Shown piece after piece: positions 31,301 through 45,647 of a DNA stretch of 64,000 nucleotides (positions within the stretch are counted from its first letter, which is position 1; every line of letters starts with the position of its first letter). The notes under the pieces were generated by a model. It was not told the DNA's origin, made no database searches, and was given only the letters and a program-made list of their open reading frames with translations. The stretch is from Eutypella sp. D-1 (Eukaryota; Ascomycota; Sordariomycetes; Xylariales; Diatrypaceae), in assembly GCA_023313575.1 (NCBI GenBank), contig JAJTTP010000030.1, positions 62,001 to 126,000 on the forward strand. The letters are read 5' to 3'. Made by a program: the position numbers and the translations under genes.

Positions 31301-32518
31301 TCCCACACTCGAATCGTCTTGTCCTCGCCGCAGGAGAGGATGAGATCTTGGTGGGGATGGAACAAACAACCGGATGCGTTCTGAAAATGGCCTCTGCAAG
31401 TGTCGACTTCCCAAGCTTTAGTCTCGCTAAAACGCCAGAGCTTCACGAGACGGTCGTCGCCGGCGGATACGATATGGGGAGCGGTGGGGTGGAAGGCGAC
31501 CCAGTTGACGCCGCGATCGTGACCCTCGAGCACAAACTTGACGACCGCGTCAGTGTTACCAAACATGTCCGCCTGCTGCGCGTTGGATCGAGCGACCTGG
31601 TCCTCAAAGGACATGGAGGTGGGCGCGGAGTGTTTCTTCCTCAGACCGGAGATATCCCAAACACGAACGGACTGGTCGAGGGAGGCGGACACGACTAGGT
31701 CGTCTTTCGGGTGAAACTGGGCGCACATAACGTAATGGTTGTGGCCGGTCATAGTGCAAACTAGGAGCATTAGGTTAGCCCCTTAAACCTTTTTCGATAT
31801 CGAGGGATCTCCTTCAGATCTATTCATACTTAACGAGCGGTTTTGCCAGTTCCATATCCGAATGGTCTGGTCGTCGGAACAGGAGATGATCCATGGCAGC
31901 TCATGGTGGAAGAAAACGGTTCGCACATAATCCAGATGTCCGTTCAAAGTGAAAAGACAGCGCCTCGTCTGATAAGACCATACTTTGATCTTGTAGTCGT
32001 CGCCTCCAGAGACGAAGAGAGGTTGGGTCTTGTGGAAATCGATACCTCGGACAGGCCCGTCGTGTTCTTCGAAACGGTCAATGAGAGTACCCATACGGTA
32101 GTCCCACAGCTGAATAGTGGAGGAATGGAGGGAGACGAGGATCCATGGCCTGGAAACGTGGGAGGAGGAGTTAGTATTATCGTGGGCGCAGTGTGACGAG
32201 GTCTCGGCAGGGACAGGGAGGGGACAGGGAGGGACAGGGGGTAAAATCGAGGTGTATATAGCGAGTATAGGAGGAGTATATGGACCTTTTAGGATGAAAG
32301 GCAATCCCCTTCGCCCGCGAAGACTTGGACTCGAACTATAGTCGAAAAGAGATATACATTAGCGAACTGAACTGGGCTCGGGGACAGGGACGGCGCAATG
32401 TGGATTAAGGGGGACATCAAGTGAGAGCGAGATATAGATATATTTGCTTAAGTATCTATATCTATATATTCACAATATATACACATACCTTGGTCAACAT
32501 TCCCGAAGCGGCTTGCAT
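28357..32518 (-). CDS. COP1: Coatomer subunit alpha (alpha-COP)
   Basis: This is a COPI coat subunit that forms the outer cage with beta'-COP and binds dilysine cargo tails for Golgi-to-ER retrieval. Six exons on the minus strand: 32518-32489, 32335-32286, 32149-31830, 31760-29862, 29813-28690 and 28599-28357; all phases match, total 1,221 residues, the normal size. The N-terminal seven-bladed WD40 propeller starts [19 protein letters not shown], with [21 protein letters not shown] and [14 protein letters not shown] second propeller and alpha-solenoid follow ([31 protein letters not shown]), then an acidic linker ([16 protein letters not shown]) and the C-terminal domain ([15 protein letters not shown] to [21 protein letters not shown]) that binds epsilon-COP. 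The 48-nt intron at 29814-29861 has a perfect CTAAC branch site. An alternative start at the second Met (32500) is possible. Confidence 0.95.
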
Positions 32519-34034
32519 CTTGACGATTGGGAAATCGGCGGCACACAGCCCCTATGCTCCAAAAGGGGGCAGGGGGCAGAGCAGCGTGTGCAATGAAAGC
32601 GGGAAAGAATTACAATTCTGTATAAAGTGAGATTATAGCAGGCGTCCACAAATAAATAACGAGGCGGCGATCAATCATTCAATGATACTAGTTACTAAGG
32701 GGAAATGACAGAGAATCATAAAAAAAAAGTGACGGGGAGAAAAAAGCTTGTCGTCGTCAGGGGTGGAATGGTGACGAGCTCTGGTGTGGAGGAGACTCCG
32801 TCGTGGATCAGAAGATTGTAGTTGTAACGGATTGTAGTGGTGGTTGTGGTGTTGAATGATGGAAGATAAAAAGATACGGTGGACTTGAGGCCAGACTGGG
32901 CCTACCTGGGAAACTCTACAGACAGAGTCACGGGTGTACATACTACTACTACCTTAGGTGCAGGTGGTACAGGTGGTTTGGTACTTGTTGCTTGTAGGGA
33001 GGTGCCACTGTACCTTACTGCCCAGGTGTGCTTACGTATTTATCATTGGCGGACAGGTAGTCAAGCTGGCCGGACAGCTGCCAGACCCACTTACAGGTAT
33101 ATGGATCAGCTCGAGGTGGCTTTGGTGGCCTGAATCTTATCAAAATCAATTGTTTCGGTGCTGTGGCTGCACAAGCCTCAGATCTTGTATCAATGGGCAA
33201 ATGGGCTTGCCAACTTCAAGGTTGCTAGCGTGGTGGGTTGGGTGAGGCTGGTGAGTTATGTAATAGTCTAAGATCTGGAGAGATACCTAACTTTGATTGG
33301 CTGGCCTGACCAAAAAACTATCCCTGTCGCGGGGTCTGGCTCAGCCCTGGGAGAGCTTCCGAGACCTGCTGGACCTGTTGATGGAAGTACTTCGTATACA
33401 ATAGTTACGTACAGGTATGTATATACCCCTTAAAGCTCCAGAGGGCTGCTTTATCCTGTACCTATCTACGGATGTATTGTGTACCTGGGTAAGTAGCTTG
33501 AAGCTTAAACAGCTACCATGATTGGCCAGAGCTAAAATGTCAATGTGTCCAGTTTCAAGCTGTACCCAGGTAGGTGCCCCCAGTTACTATAGTCCCCAAA
33601 CACCAAATAATACTTACATGCCCAGGTGATAAGTAAGGCTCTATTATATCCTACTTAGGTAGGGAGACAGCAAGACCACCTGTCTGTCACCCATTGTAGA
33701 AGACTGGAAACGTACAGAACATGATGAGATAGATGTATTGTCCTCATGAGATGAATATTTCCTAACCGATTTATTCTCTCGTCTTCCTTTCCGTTTTTTC
33801 CCTACTTCAAAGTTACTTATAACTTCCATTGGTTTTTTCTTGTCAGGCGCTATGTTACATGATATCGTGAACTCAATTTCCCGGTAGAGCTTCACTCTCG
33901 AGAAACTCGGACATACCTCCCTGCTCCCCAAACACACAACACACAGCTAAAGCTGTATTCACTCCTATAGTGAAAGTCAATTGGCTTTTGTCCACGATAC
34001 ATATCAAAAAACATTGACTCATGCCCTTACGACC
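32519..34034. promoter_or_regulatory. Shared head-to-head upstream region of alpha-COP and UGGT genes
   Basis: About 1.5 kb separates the two start codons. It contains repeated AGGTAGGTA/TACCTAC-type motifs and CAGGTGG-like sites but no open frame with coding character. No perfect known unfolded-protein-response element was found by eye. Confidence 0.4.
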
Positions 34035-37000
34035 ATGATATCACTTTTCCGCTTGCCGGGTGGCCTGGCTGCCTCCCTCATAGCATCGATATGTCTGCAT
34101 CCGAGCTATGTACATGCTGCATCTGCTGTGAATGTCGCCTTGAAGGCTTCTTTTCCTGAGCCTCCATATCTAGTCGAGCTCCTGTAAGTGTATATACGTG
34201 TATGGCGTGTATTGTACGGACTAGGTAGTCAGCCAGTAACTAAACATCGTGCATAGAGAAACTGCCGCTGGCGAAAATGCGACCTCTTATTTCCCACTTC
34301 TCGATCGAATCGCCGACGGTACCTTTGCTGGCATTGGCACGGACAAGGAGCTCTATGAGAAGTTCCTCCAAGTGTTGCAGCAGGGCAGTCATATAGCAAC
34401 TCCCGACGCCCTGTCCACCTTCAAGTTAGCTCTCTCCTTGAGATCCGCCGCCCCGAGGGTAGAGGCGCACTACCAATACTACGATACCGCCGTCGAGTCC
34501 TCGATCCACGAATCTCAGGAAAATTGCCCTGATTGGGTACTCTTAGACGGAAAGCAACACTGTTCTCCTTCGCTTGACGGGGCTGGAGCTAGCGTCGCAG
34601 TAGAATCCCAGCTGCGCGAGCTTCCCTTTGATCGTGTCTTGGGCTCGGGTGCTCCCGAGGCCATCCTATACGCAGATCCCACCAAGCCAGAATTCGGTCC
34701 CTTTCACAAGGCCTTGGCTGACAAGGCTCGCAAGGGGGACATAACTTACCGGGTACGCTATCGCACTGACCAAAGGGGTGAGCTAGCGCCTTTGCCTGTT
34801 AGCGGCTACGGGGTTGAGCTCCAGCTTAAACGCACCGATTATATCGTCATCGATGACCGTGATGCCGAAGCTCAGCCCGAGGACGACGGGTCCTCCCCGG
34901 ACCTTGCAGCCGCTGAGGTCAACCTAGACCAGGAGGATGATGTTGCCGACCTGAAGCCACTTTCGAGCTCCGAGCTGGCCTCGCTAGGCCTAAGCGCCGG
35001 CTCGTTCATCATACAAAGCGAGGACCCTCTACAGACCTTAATCAAACTCACTCAGGACTTCCCCAAATTCTCTACCTCTGTTGCTGCCCACAATGCATCC
35101 GACCAGTTCATCAGCGAACATCGATTTAACCGGGCGGCTATGGTGTCTCCGGGCTCAAATGCTCTTTGGATGAACGGCGTACAGTTAGTTGAGCGTCAGA
35201 TCGACCCCTTCACTCTCGTCGATAGTATTCGGCGGGAGAGGAAGATGATCAAGGGTGTGACCGATCTAGGTCTAACCGGCCAAGAAGCCGTCGCACTTCT
35301 CGGAAACCGCGAAGTCAGCCTCGCCAAGTCGGACGACGTCCCCCCGCGGTTCGACTGGCGCGACGAGCTTGAAGATGGCCAAGTGATCATCTGGCTCAAC
35401 GACCTTGAGAAAGACAAGCGATACGCTAGCTATCCGAAGACGATCATGGCAGTAAGTTCTATCTAACCAACGCGTAAAGTGCTGGCTCGGGCCGCTAACA
35501 ACAATCTCCAGCTTATGCGCGGAATGTATCCTGGCCAGATTCCTCCTATTGCGAAGGATGTCTTCAATGTGGTCGTTCCCGTTGACTTCAGTCGCCCCGG
35601 TGACATATCTTTGATTGTCGAGACAATTCAGGGGTTTATACAGCGCCAGCTCCCCATTCGGTTTGGTCTAGTACCAATTACGACGACCAAGGACGCCGAG
35701 GATCAGGCTAAGCTTGTCTACCACATTCTGGAGAACTATGGTCTCAGCAGTCTTATGTCATACTGGGACACATCCCAGACGGACCAGGCCGTTTCGGAGC
35801 CCCAGCAAACCATCTTCGACAGCGCAACCAAGATACGGGCGCCGCGCTCAGAGTCTACGCCCCTTCCTTTCAAAGAAGTGCTAGAATCGGAATACCATGC
35901 AAAGCAGGTTGAACTTGCCAAGCACTGGACTGAAAGGTTAGGTGCGGATGGAGCTATCCCCCCCGTGTTCCTAAACGGATTGGTCATTCCTCGAGAGCCC
36001 GGCTGGCTAAAGGCCATGAGCATGAAGGTCAGTGGCGATCTACAGATGGTCCAACAGGGTATCTTCATGGGCACCCTCGATGAGGATGCGTGGGTCCCGA
36101 GTATCTTCTTAGAAGGTGCCGCAACACGACGCAACATCTACATATTTCCCGATGCCGAGAACCCTCTTTCCGTATTAGATGTGAATAAGCTACACACTGA
36201 GCACGGAGACCTACTCAGTCGCGTTCCGGTAATCGAGGAAAGCAAAGACACTTCCAAGGAAACCTGGGCTGCCGTATCCCTCGTTGCTGATTTCGGCACT
36301 GCCGAGGGACTGAAACTGCTGCTCTCGGCTCTGTCTTTCCGTCGCAATAACCCTGGCATCCGCCTCGACATTGTGCATAACCCTTCAGACACCTCCAAGC
36401 CCCACATCATCAACTCGATTCTTAGAAAAGATGTCGAGAAGCTTCTTGAAGCAGAAAACCTAGAGACCCTCGAGGTTCTCGTGGGCGGGGGCTCTGCGGA
36501 AGAAGACGATGGGTATGATTCAGCACTGTCTCGGTTCCTGACGGCCAATGCGTTCAACGCTGGTGACAACTTAATCATCCTCAATGGACGGGTTGTTGGG
36601 CCCATCGCCTCATCGTCCACTTTCAAGGAAGAGGACTTCCAGCAGCTCCTAGAGTTCGAGCAATCTACACGCATCCTGCCTGTCTACAAGGCAGCCGAAG
36701 ACTTGGGCCTTTCTGAGAAGATCTCTGATCCGATCGCCGCGGCCAAGCTCACATCGATCACGGCCTTGTCGACCATCTCGGACCTGCCCGAAGGCATATT
36801 CGAGTCTGCGTCTACCTTGAGAACTAACGTCTACGATGAATGGAACTCAACCCATACCATGTTTGACGTTGGAGATGCCGCCACTGCCAACATACACTTC
36901 GTCGCTGTCGTCAACCCGACTAGTGAGGTCGGCCAGAAATGGGCCCCGATCCTCAAAGTCTTGTCAGAGCTTGAGGGAGTATATATGCGTGTGTTCCTGA

Positions 37001-38697
37001 ACCCTAGAGAAAGAATGGACGAGCTGCCAATCAAGCGATTCTACCGATACGTTCTAGATGCCACACCATCCTTCGATGAGAGCGGAAAAGTCCGGTCTCC
37101 GGGTGCCACGTTCAAGGGCGTGCCTTCGGAGGCTCTGCTGAACCTCGGCTTGGACGTGCCACCTGCGTGGCTCGTCGCTGCCAAGGAATCAGTTCACGAC
37201 CTGGATAACCTAAAGCTAAGCTCTATCAAGTCGGACGTCGACGCGATCTACGAACTAGAGCACATTCTTATCGAGGGACACTCCCGGGAGGGCAACGGAC
37301 CGCCGCGAGGCGTGCAGCTCCTGCTGGGCACGGAGCGAGATCCTCATTTCGCCGATACTATCATCATGGCGAACATTGGCTACTTCCAGTTCAAGGCCAA
37401 CCCCGGATACTACAACATCCAGCTCAAGGAGGGGCGAAGCTCTGAGATCTTCGACATTATCAGTGTCGGCGCCAAGGGCTACAGCGCGGTCCCCGGGGAC
37501 GAGGGGACTGAGGTGGCGCTGATGAGCTTCCAGGGCACGACGCTGTATCCCAGACTCCAGCGCAAGCCCGGGAAGGAGGATGAGGATGTACTTGAGGAGG
37601 GCGGCGAGGAGGGCGGCGGGGATATCATATCTCGCGGCCTTAAGTTTGCCGAGGGCCTCTTCGGGGGCTCCAAGGAGAAGGCCCTGTCACCGTCAGCGGA
37701 GGAGCATGCAGAGATCAACATCTTCTCGGTCGCCAGCGGCCACCTATACGAGCGCATGCTCAACATCATGATGGTATCGGTGATGAAACACACGAACCAC
37801 ACAGTCAAGTTCTGGTTCATCGAGCAGTTCCTATCTCCGTCGTTCAAGGAGTTCATCCCGCACCTGGCGGCGGAGTACGGGTTCCGGTACGAGATGGTGA
37901 CGTATAAGTGGCCACACTGGCTGCGGCACCAGAAGGAGAAGCAGCGCGAGATCTGGGGCTACAAGATCCTGTTCCTCGACGTGCTGTTCCCGCTCTCACT
38001 CGACAAGGTCATCTTCGTCGACGCCGATCAGGTCGTGCGCACCGACATGATCGACCTCGTGCGCCACGACCTCGAGGGCCAGCCGTACGGGTTCACGCCG
38101 ATGTGCGACTCGCGCGTCGAGATGGAGGGGTTCCGGTTCTGGAAACAGGGGTACTGGGCCAACTACCTGCGGGGCCTGCCGTACCACATCTCGGCGCTAT
38201 ACGTGGTGGATCTACGGCGGTTCCGGGAGCTCGCCGCCGGCGACCGCCTGCGCCAGCACTACCACCAGCTGTCGGCGGACCCGGCCTCGCTCTCGAACCT
38301 CGACCAGGACCTGCCCAACCACATGCAGTTCGTCATCCCCATCCACAGCCTGCCCCAGGACTGGCTGTGGTGCGAGACCTGGTGCAGCGACGAGAGCCTC
38401 GCCTCCGCCCGCACCATCGACCTCTGCAACAACCCGCAGACTAAAGAGCCCAAGCTCGACCGCGCCCGCAGGCAGGTCCCCGAGTGGACCGCCTACGATG
38501 AGGAGATCGCCGCCGTCGACCGCAGGCGGAGGGGGCTACCGCCCCCGGCCGAGGGGAAGAAGGAAGGCGAAGATGGCCACAAGGGTGAGGAAGGTGAGCA
38601 AGAGGCGACGGCGCAGAGAAACACGAAGAGCAGGACGCTCGAGGAAGAGCCCAGCGCTTCTGCGCAGGGCGGCAAGGACGAGAAGGACGAGCTATAA
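34035..38697 (+). CDS. UGGT: UDP-glucose:glycoprotein glucosyltransferase (ER folding sensor)
   Basis: This is the ER-lumenal enzyme that reglucosylates misfolded N-glycoproteins so that calnexin can rebind them. Exons are 34035-34183, 34257-35451 and 35512-38697, all in phase, giving 1,509 residues, the family size. The ATG at 34035 starts a signal peptide (LFRLPGGLAASLIASICLHP, then SYVHA). Mature sequence begins VNVALKASFPEPPYLVELLETAA, typical of the first thioredoxin-like domain. The folding-sensor region (four Trx-like domains and beta-sandwiches) runs to about residue 1150. The GT24 catalytic domain starts INIFSVASGHLYERML near residue 1183 and holds VIFVDADQVVRTDM with Asp1285 and Asp1287 (metal and UDP-glucose), then YGFTPMCDSR, FWKQGYW, YHISALYVVDL, LDQDLPNHMQ and LPQDWLWCETWC. 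An acidic/basic tail ends KDEL, an ER-retrieval signal. It is head to head with alpha-COP. Confidence 0.96.
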
Positions 38698-38792
38698 TCT
38701 ACCTACCTACCTACCTAGGCTATCTATCTAGATGGATGGCTCGTCTCCATCTCTCTTCGCCACTAGTCTATAGCTAACTACATAGAACGCAG

Positions 38793-38802
38793 AATAAATA
38801 AA
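38793..38802 (+). terminator. Candidate poly(A) signals of the UGGT gene
   Basis: Two overlapping AATAAA hexamers lie about 95 nt after the stop codon, preceded by a (CTAC)n-like run at 38700-38716. Confidence 0.5.
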
Positions 38803-41800
38803 AGAGCGCATGTGGAATGAAGCGATGATGTTTTCACCCTGGATTGGACCCTCCGGGTTCCCCCTCAAACGTGAGCAAAATAGCGCAGAAGGCGCCCATC
38901 CGACGATAGCGTCGATGTTTTGGGTCCACCGTCGAGTAGAGGAGTTCGTCCAGCTTGGCTTCGGTCACCAAACCTAGAGACAACCCCCGTGCGTGCATCC
39001 CCCCTGACAAGGCGACAGAAACCAAACACCCCCCTCCCCCACCTGGACCTCGCCTTACCCGCTCACACCTCTCAAGAGCCGGCCCCGCTCGGGCATGCTA
39101 TACGAGGTCGAGTTCATCGGAAGGGGAGGGGGTTCTATGTCTGCATAACCAGGTTACGTTACTCCGACCCCTGCGTCCGCCTGCCCTGCCCTCGCTACTG
39201 GACCTGCCTGCCTGCAGGGAGGCTGCCTCGTTAGCCGAGTGGGCGAGCTAGCTAACTAACGGTAAACACGTCCAATTCTAAGCGCCCTTTCTGGCGCGAA
39301 CTTTCCCATGGTCTCGTTGCGCTGCACTCGGTTGGAATGTATACCTAGTGCCCGGGCTAACTTGGGTAGTTTGGTTCGCTTCCGTCTCTTTAGGAAGGAG
39401 GACGTTGGAAGAGGGCAGGGAGGGGAGGAGTACGAGGAACGAGATATACCAAATAACTGAGGTATCTGGTCGGAATGTTGCAACTAGTCTTGAGGCTCAC
39501 GGTAAACACACACGAGACATATCGGCCCACGGCAATGAGTCGTGTGCGGCTCTCCCTTCAGCCAGGGGGGGGGGGGGAGGCATCCGGTATAGCGACTTAC
39601 CTAGTCCCATGCCTACCGTGCAACCGAAGCCAGACGCCCCTGTTCGATACCTTCTCATTGTCCATTTTTGGCCATAGCCTGGTAGGATACCATGCTTCGG
39701 GTGCCGATTTAAGCAAGCGGATGTGGTGGGGTCGGAGGGGGGGAGAGATCTATAGGAGCGGATGGGCGTGCGAGATGGGGGAGCGGAGGAGAGGGGGGGA
39801 AGGGGGAGGCGCCAGAACCCTCGCGCATATTCCAAGGCTTGAAGCCTTCCACGGCTGACTGAACAGAAATTGGAAGGCTACATGCTCTGGATGTTTCCAT
39901 CCTGGACAATGGTTGGTGCCTTGCGGTAGGCTGGCCTCGTTGGGTTTGTGCTGTGGATGCACGCATTCCAAGAACGTGCTTCACTCACGGGTTGCGACTA
40001 CAACTACGAACACGAATGTAACGTCATGGCCGTACCAAACTTCTCGGCCGGCCTACCATCTGGCCCTTTCTTTCTTTTTCGTCGCCCGGCGCTCTCTTTC
40101 TTGGCGCCCGGCGCTTTCTGCATCTTCCTCCTTACCATCCCGACCCAACTGGGTCCGCATGGGGGATGCAGCTGTTGTTGCTTTGGCCTCTTCATACTGA
40201 CACGCTCGGGATTAATAAGGTCCCAACCTCGGGCACTAAACCCTGATGATTCCTATCGTTATCTGCAGGGGCGGTACACCTTGTCGGCCCTATGATGCAG
40301 CGCATACAGACAGGCCTGGTACGTATTTGAGATGTAGGACTATGTGGCATGGCGCTTCTGTTACTGCGATGTAAGTCCAACTTTAGATATAGGAAGACCG
40401 CTGATAAATCGCCAATACGACACTATGTGTACCGTAGTAGGAATGCAACCTGGCCAATTCAAGCATTTTCGTTGTATCAGTGCATATGACTCAAGATAGT
40501 ATAAAGATCACAATTGACTGGAAGAAACGAATTCATGTGTCATCGTCGTATCTAATTACAACATGGCTAGGTATGACATGGGTTCTCCTACTAGCTCCTC
40601 ACGTACATCTATCCGCTGAGGGTCCCAACACCACGAGACATCATGTAAGTTACATCGGGAGGTTCTCGAGCACGATCTATCTTCCACCCTCTCAAGAAGT
40701 TTTACCCTAGGAATGGATCTGGCATCTTGTACTGGCCAGTTAATAACCAGACATAAAGGGAGTTTTTCCTCTACCTTCCCCATATACCTAAACATAGTAC
40801 CTCGCATACGCCACTTCATCGTTATTATCGCCGGAGAGCTTCACTTTAACCTCGGTGAAGTAGCAACAGTAGCCGAGGGCCGCCACCGGTCCTGTAGATG
40901 CAGTATTTCGTCACAGGCTGAGCAGGTTACATTATGCATTACCGTGTTGCTTTGACGCCCGCCCCCTGTCTGTTCCGTCTTGTCTATGTACTAAGAAGCG
41001 CGAAAGCGCAAGTTATATTACCGAGTTAGCCAGGAATCGGTGTGAGTAAGGCGATGGAGGCGGTTTCAACAGTAACCCTATCCCCACCGTCACCTCACCT
41101 TCCTAGATGTCTTACCAGTCCGCACCCGCTCCTCAGGGTTATACTCCAAAGTATGGAGTGAGGGCTGGGGTTCTTTTGGCGCGCCAAGACGTTGCAGCGA
41201 AATGGTCAAGCAACCCTATCGCCCCACCCCTCCTTTATATCTCGTAGGCCCTGGCAGGGGGAGGAGGGGGGCCAGGAGGGAGGGAAGGAGGGGCTTGAAC
41301 CCTTGACCTCCTCTCCATCTATCCATACGGACCGTTGCCGCCCCCGAACGTTGTTCAACGCTTCGCGGGGTTTAGCAGAAGCTTAACGGTGCCCGCCTGA
41401 TGGTGGCTGCTTACGGTGATGCTAGTGCCGATTCGATCCGATGCGCGGACCTTTACCTATCCTGTATATTCACCGCATAATTGGGTGGATTCTTATCGTG
41501 CCTTGCCGCTGCCGCCTCCGAATGAGCTGAGCACGAGACGTAGAAACAATCGCTTTCTCATGGCCCTGGAAACATCATTACTACACAGGCAGTGATACAA
41601 TAGGCAGGAAGGAAGGAAGGACGATGTATTCGGCGCCTCAAATACATTAACCACCGGGTAACCCCCGAAATGACTATGTATAGATGAGGGTCAGAAGAAG
41701 ACGAAAGCCCCCACTCCTATGCCGTGCTATGTCGTGAGAGAGAAGATTAGCGCCCGTTTGTCTATGCTTAGCAAGCGGCGGCAGAGGCACGGGGGTTAGG

Positions 41801-44263
41801 ACTAGTCCTTCGCTATGGCCCTTCCATTTGCTCGCCCAGTGAGCTGCAAAGATCTGTGCGGGGAGGAGGCGGATTGTTGGAGAGAGAAGCAGGTCGTTTT
41901 TCGACGATAAGACGCAACATCACGCAATGAGCACATTCGCGCTGCTATCGAGGTCGGGTTCTTGTCATGTACGTAAGAGCCAAGCGTTGCTACGCTGCTG
42001 GGTACTCCTGCAAGGCTAGGTTGGGCAGACAACCAAGTAAGGCGTCGATAGATAGGCAGATGGGATTTGTAACACGGGATATACGAACGACATCCATGTA
42101 ACTAACTCGATTCGACGAAGCGACCTTTCTTTTCCCTTTAGACTGTCGGCCTATCAGGGATTGTTACGCATTTGACCCCTTTCCTCTTTCGAAGAAAAGA
42201 ACCCGTCCTGTGAAGCCAAGGAAATCGTGGAGCAACCCGGGAGATGCCATCAAAAATCCGCCGACGCTATTGCTTGTTCGTTCGTAGCATCTTTTGACAG
42301 CTTCCCGAATCGACCGGCTGTGGGGACTGTGTCCATCGGCCTGCCGTCTCGAGACCCATCTTCCATACGGCGGTTCCCGGCTCCCTCGCTTCGTATTATC
42401 TCCGGTCGTAGTTGATCAGATAAAAAGCCCGAAGTGAGGTCAAATGATAGACGTGCTGATCCGGCTCCCTACCGACCCTAGATTTGTTTTGCTGGTCGAC
42501 GGTGGGGCCCATGCGAGCGCTAGAGGGAGACCCTTGGGATGATCGTATAGGCTGCTGTAGTTTAGTATGTGTTTGGTAAGGAAACAAGGCGGATCTCGAA
42601 TCCATCCAGATTGGACGACGTCCAGATAAACTTCGGTTATGTTCAACCTTTGTAATACCTATGTAATACCTAATAGTTCACGTGCGACGATGCCCTGAAG
42701 TATAGCTGACATTTTATTATTAACACACCCAATCCCTTCTGAGCCACATCCAAACAGAAGGCGAGATAGATAGGGAGATATGTATTTTATCGCAGGAGAC
42801 CTACTAGTAGCCCACCTCTTAGCCTCTCACAGGCCCCGACCCCGTGAGAGGTGGCAGCATTCACGCCTCCATGCCAGTAGCCAGCATGCGATGCATGGAA
42901 GCTCGTACGACATCAATAAAGTCGCATTTTCGTGCTCCCCCAACGGAGTGCCAAGCCTCTGGTATGCTGTCCGCGGGTATGAACTTAGGTACGAGGTGCC
43001 AAAGCAGGGAAAACGCAGGCTGACGCTGCCCAGGTAGGAAGGCCGTCTAGATAGGATCAGCAATCACAACCCCCCTTTCGAGTAATTGATCCGCCCTAGC
43101 TGAACCAGATAACTAGCTCAAGAGATACGATATCGATGCCGTGATAAGCTTATTCTAAGTTCAAGCTTTCGACTCTATAACCAAACTACAACGTCAACGG
43201 TGATAGTGGTGGTGGTGGTGGTGGTGGTACCGGCGCCAGCGGCAGCGGCAGCAGACGAAGAGGACCAGGATGTTCTGCAACACCCCCCCCCCCCCCCACG
43301 AAATCGGGTTGCACTCAACAAGCGCTCCGTCCTAACTTAGCCAGCCACCTGTGTAGTTGTCAGCCCCTGCCGTCCCTTACCTACTACCTCTCCCTCTCGG
43401 CAGTGATGTGTGTCATTCTTTGTAGCCTACCTAAACACAGGGCCGAGTGGCATAACCCACGAGGCTCTCTGAGGGCGGCTGAGAATATTGATGTTACTCA
43501 ATAATCGATGCCGCTGAGAGCTGCACCCACCAGCTGACGGGACCACCACAAGGATAATGCCATTTACCTCTCTCGGTAATGCGTAGATAGGTACCAACAA
43601 TGACGTGCAGACCGGGTGAGATATGCTTATCACACGCCGAATGATATCCAGAACCGCTTCACCCATTCTTGAGTTTCCCATCTGATCATGGCCACCGATG
43701 CATACCTAGTCGTTAGTCAGTGTCGTCCTGGGTGTGGGGGTCGGCACATACGAGGCCAACCAGGCCAGAGAGAAGCAGGCATATCCTGTTCAACCTGCGA
43801 AGAAAACGATAATACACGCAGAACGGGAACCTTGTGAATGTCCATGACCAGGTAGCGGTTGCCCCGCCCCCCTCTATCACGAAGTCCTGCATCTCCGAAC
43901 TGCAACCCGAACCCGCACCCGCACACACCTTGCGTAGATGCGACGTCCAAGACCCCGTCTCTATCGCTCCCTTGCGCGCTCATGTGGCGCCCGTCAACAG
44001 CCCCACGACGGCGGCAAGTTGCCACACTAGGAAGGTAGTGATCATGATCGCGTGTAGTAGTCTCCAACTCGGGGGTCTCTTTGATATTCTTCGCTACGAA
44101 CAAACCGTCGAAGCGATGAAGATAAATAGCTTCGTGATCGCCGTCGTTTCCAGAGTTTGAATTCCTCCATCATCCCACAAGCACTTAGCTCAGTGACCTC
44201 GCTACAGCCCGACAAGTAGACAGCCCTTAGAAGTTTCCCAAACCTTCGTTTCCTCTGCCCAAT
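38803..44263. other. Gene-poor interval of about 5.5 kb
   Basis: No gene is supported on either strand: open frames are short and lack conserved motifs. It contains G or C tracts near 39567, 39720-39810 and 43288, a (GGT)n run near 43208-43230, an AAGG repeat near 41610 and TACCTACC motifs. Base composition is ordinary, not AT-saturated, so it does not look like the RIP-affected repeat at 14 kb. Confidence 0.45.
43207..43230. repeat. (GGT)n microsatellite
   Basis: About eight uninterrupted GGT triplets in a non-coding context. Confidence 0.7.

Positions 44264-45647
<1,384 letters not shown>

Noticed and set aside
41285..41335. tRNA-like T arm (GGGTTCAAGCCCC on the minus strand)
   Set aside because: No matching acceptor stem, D arm or anticodon stem at the right distances.
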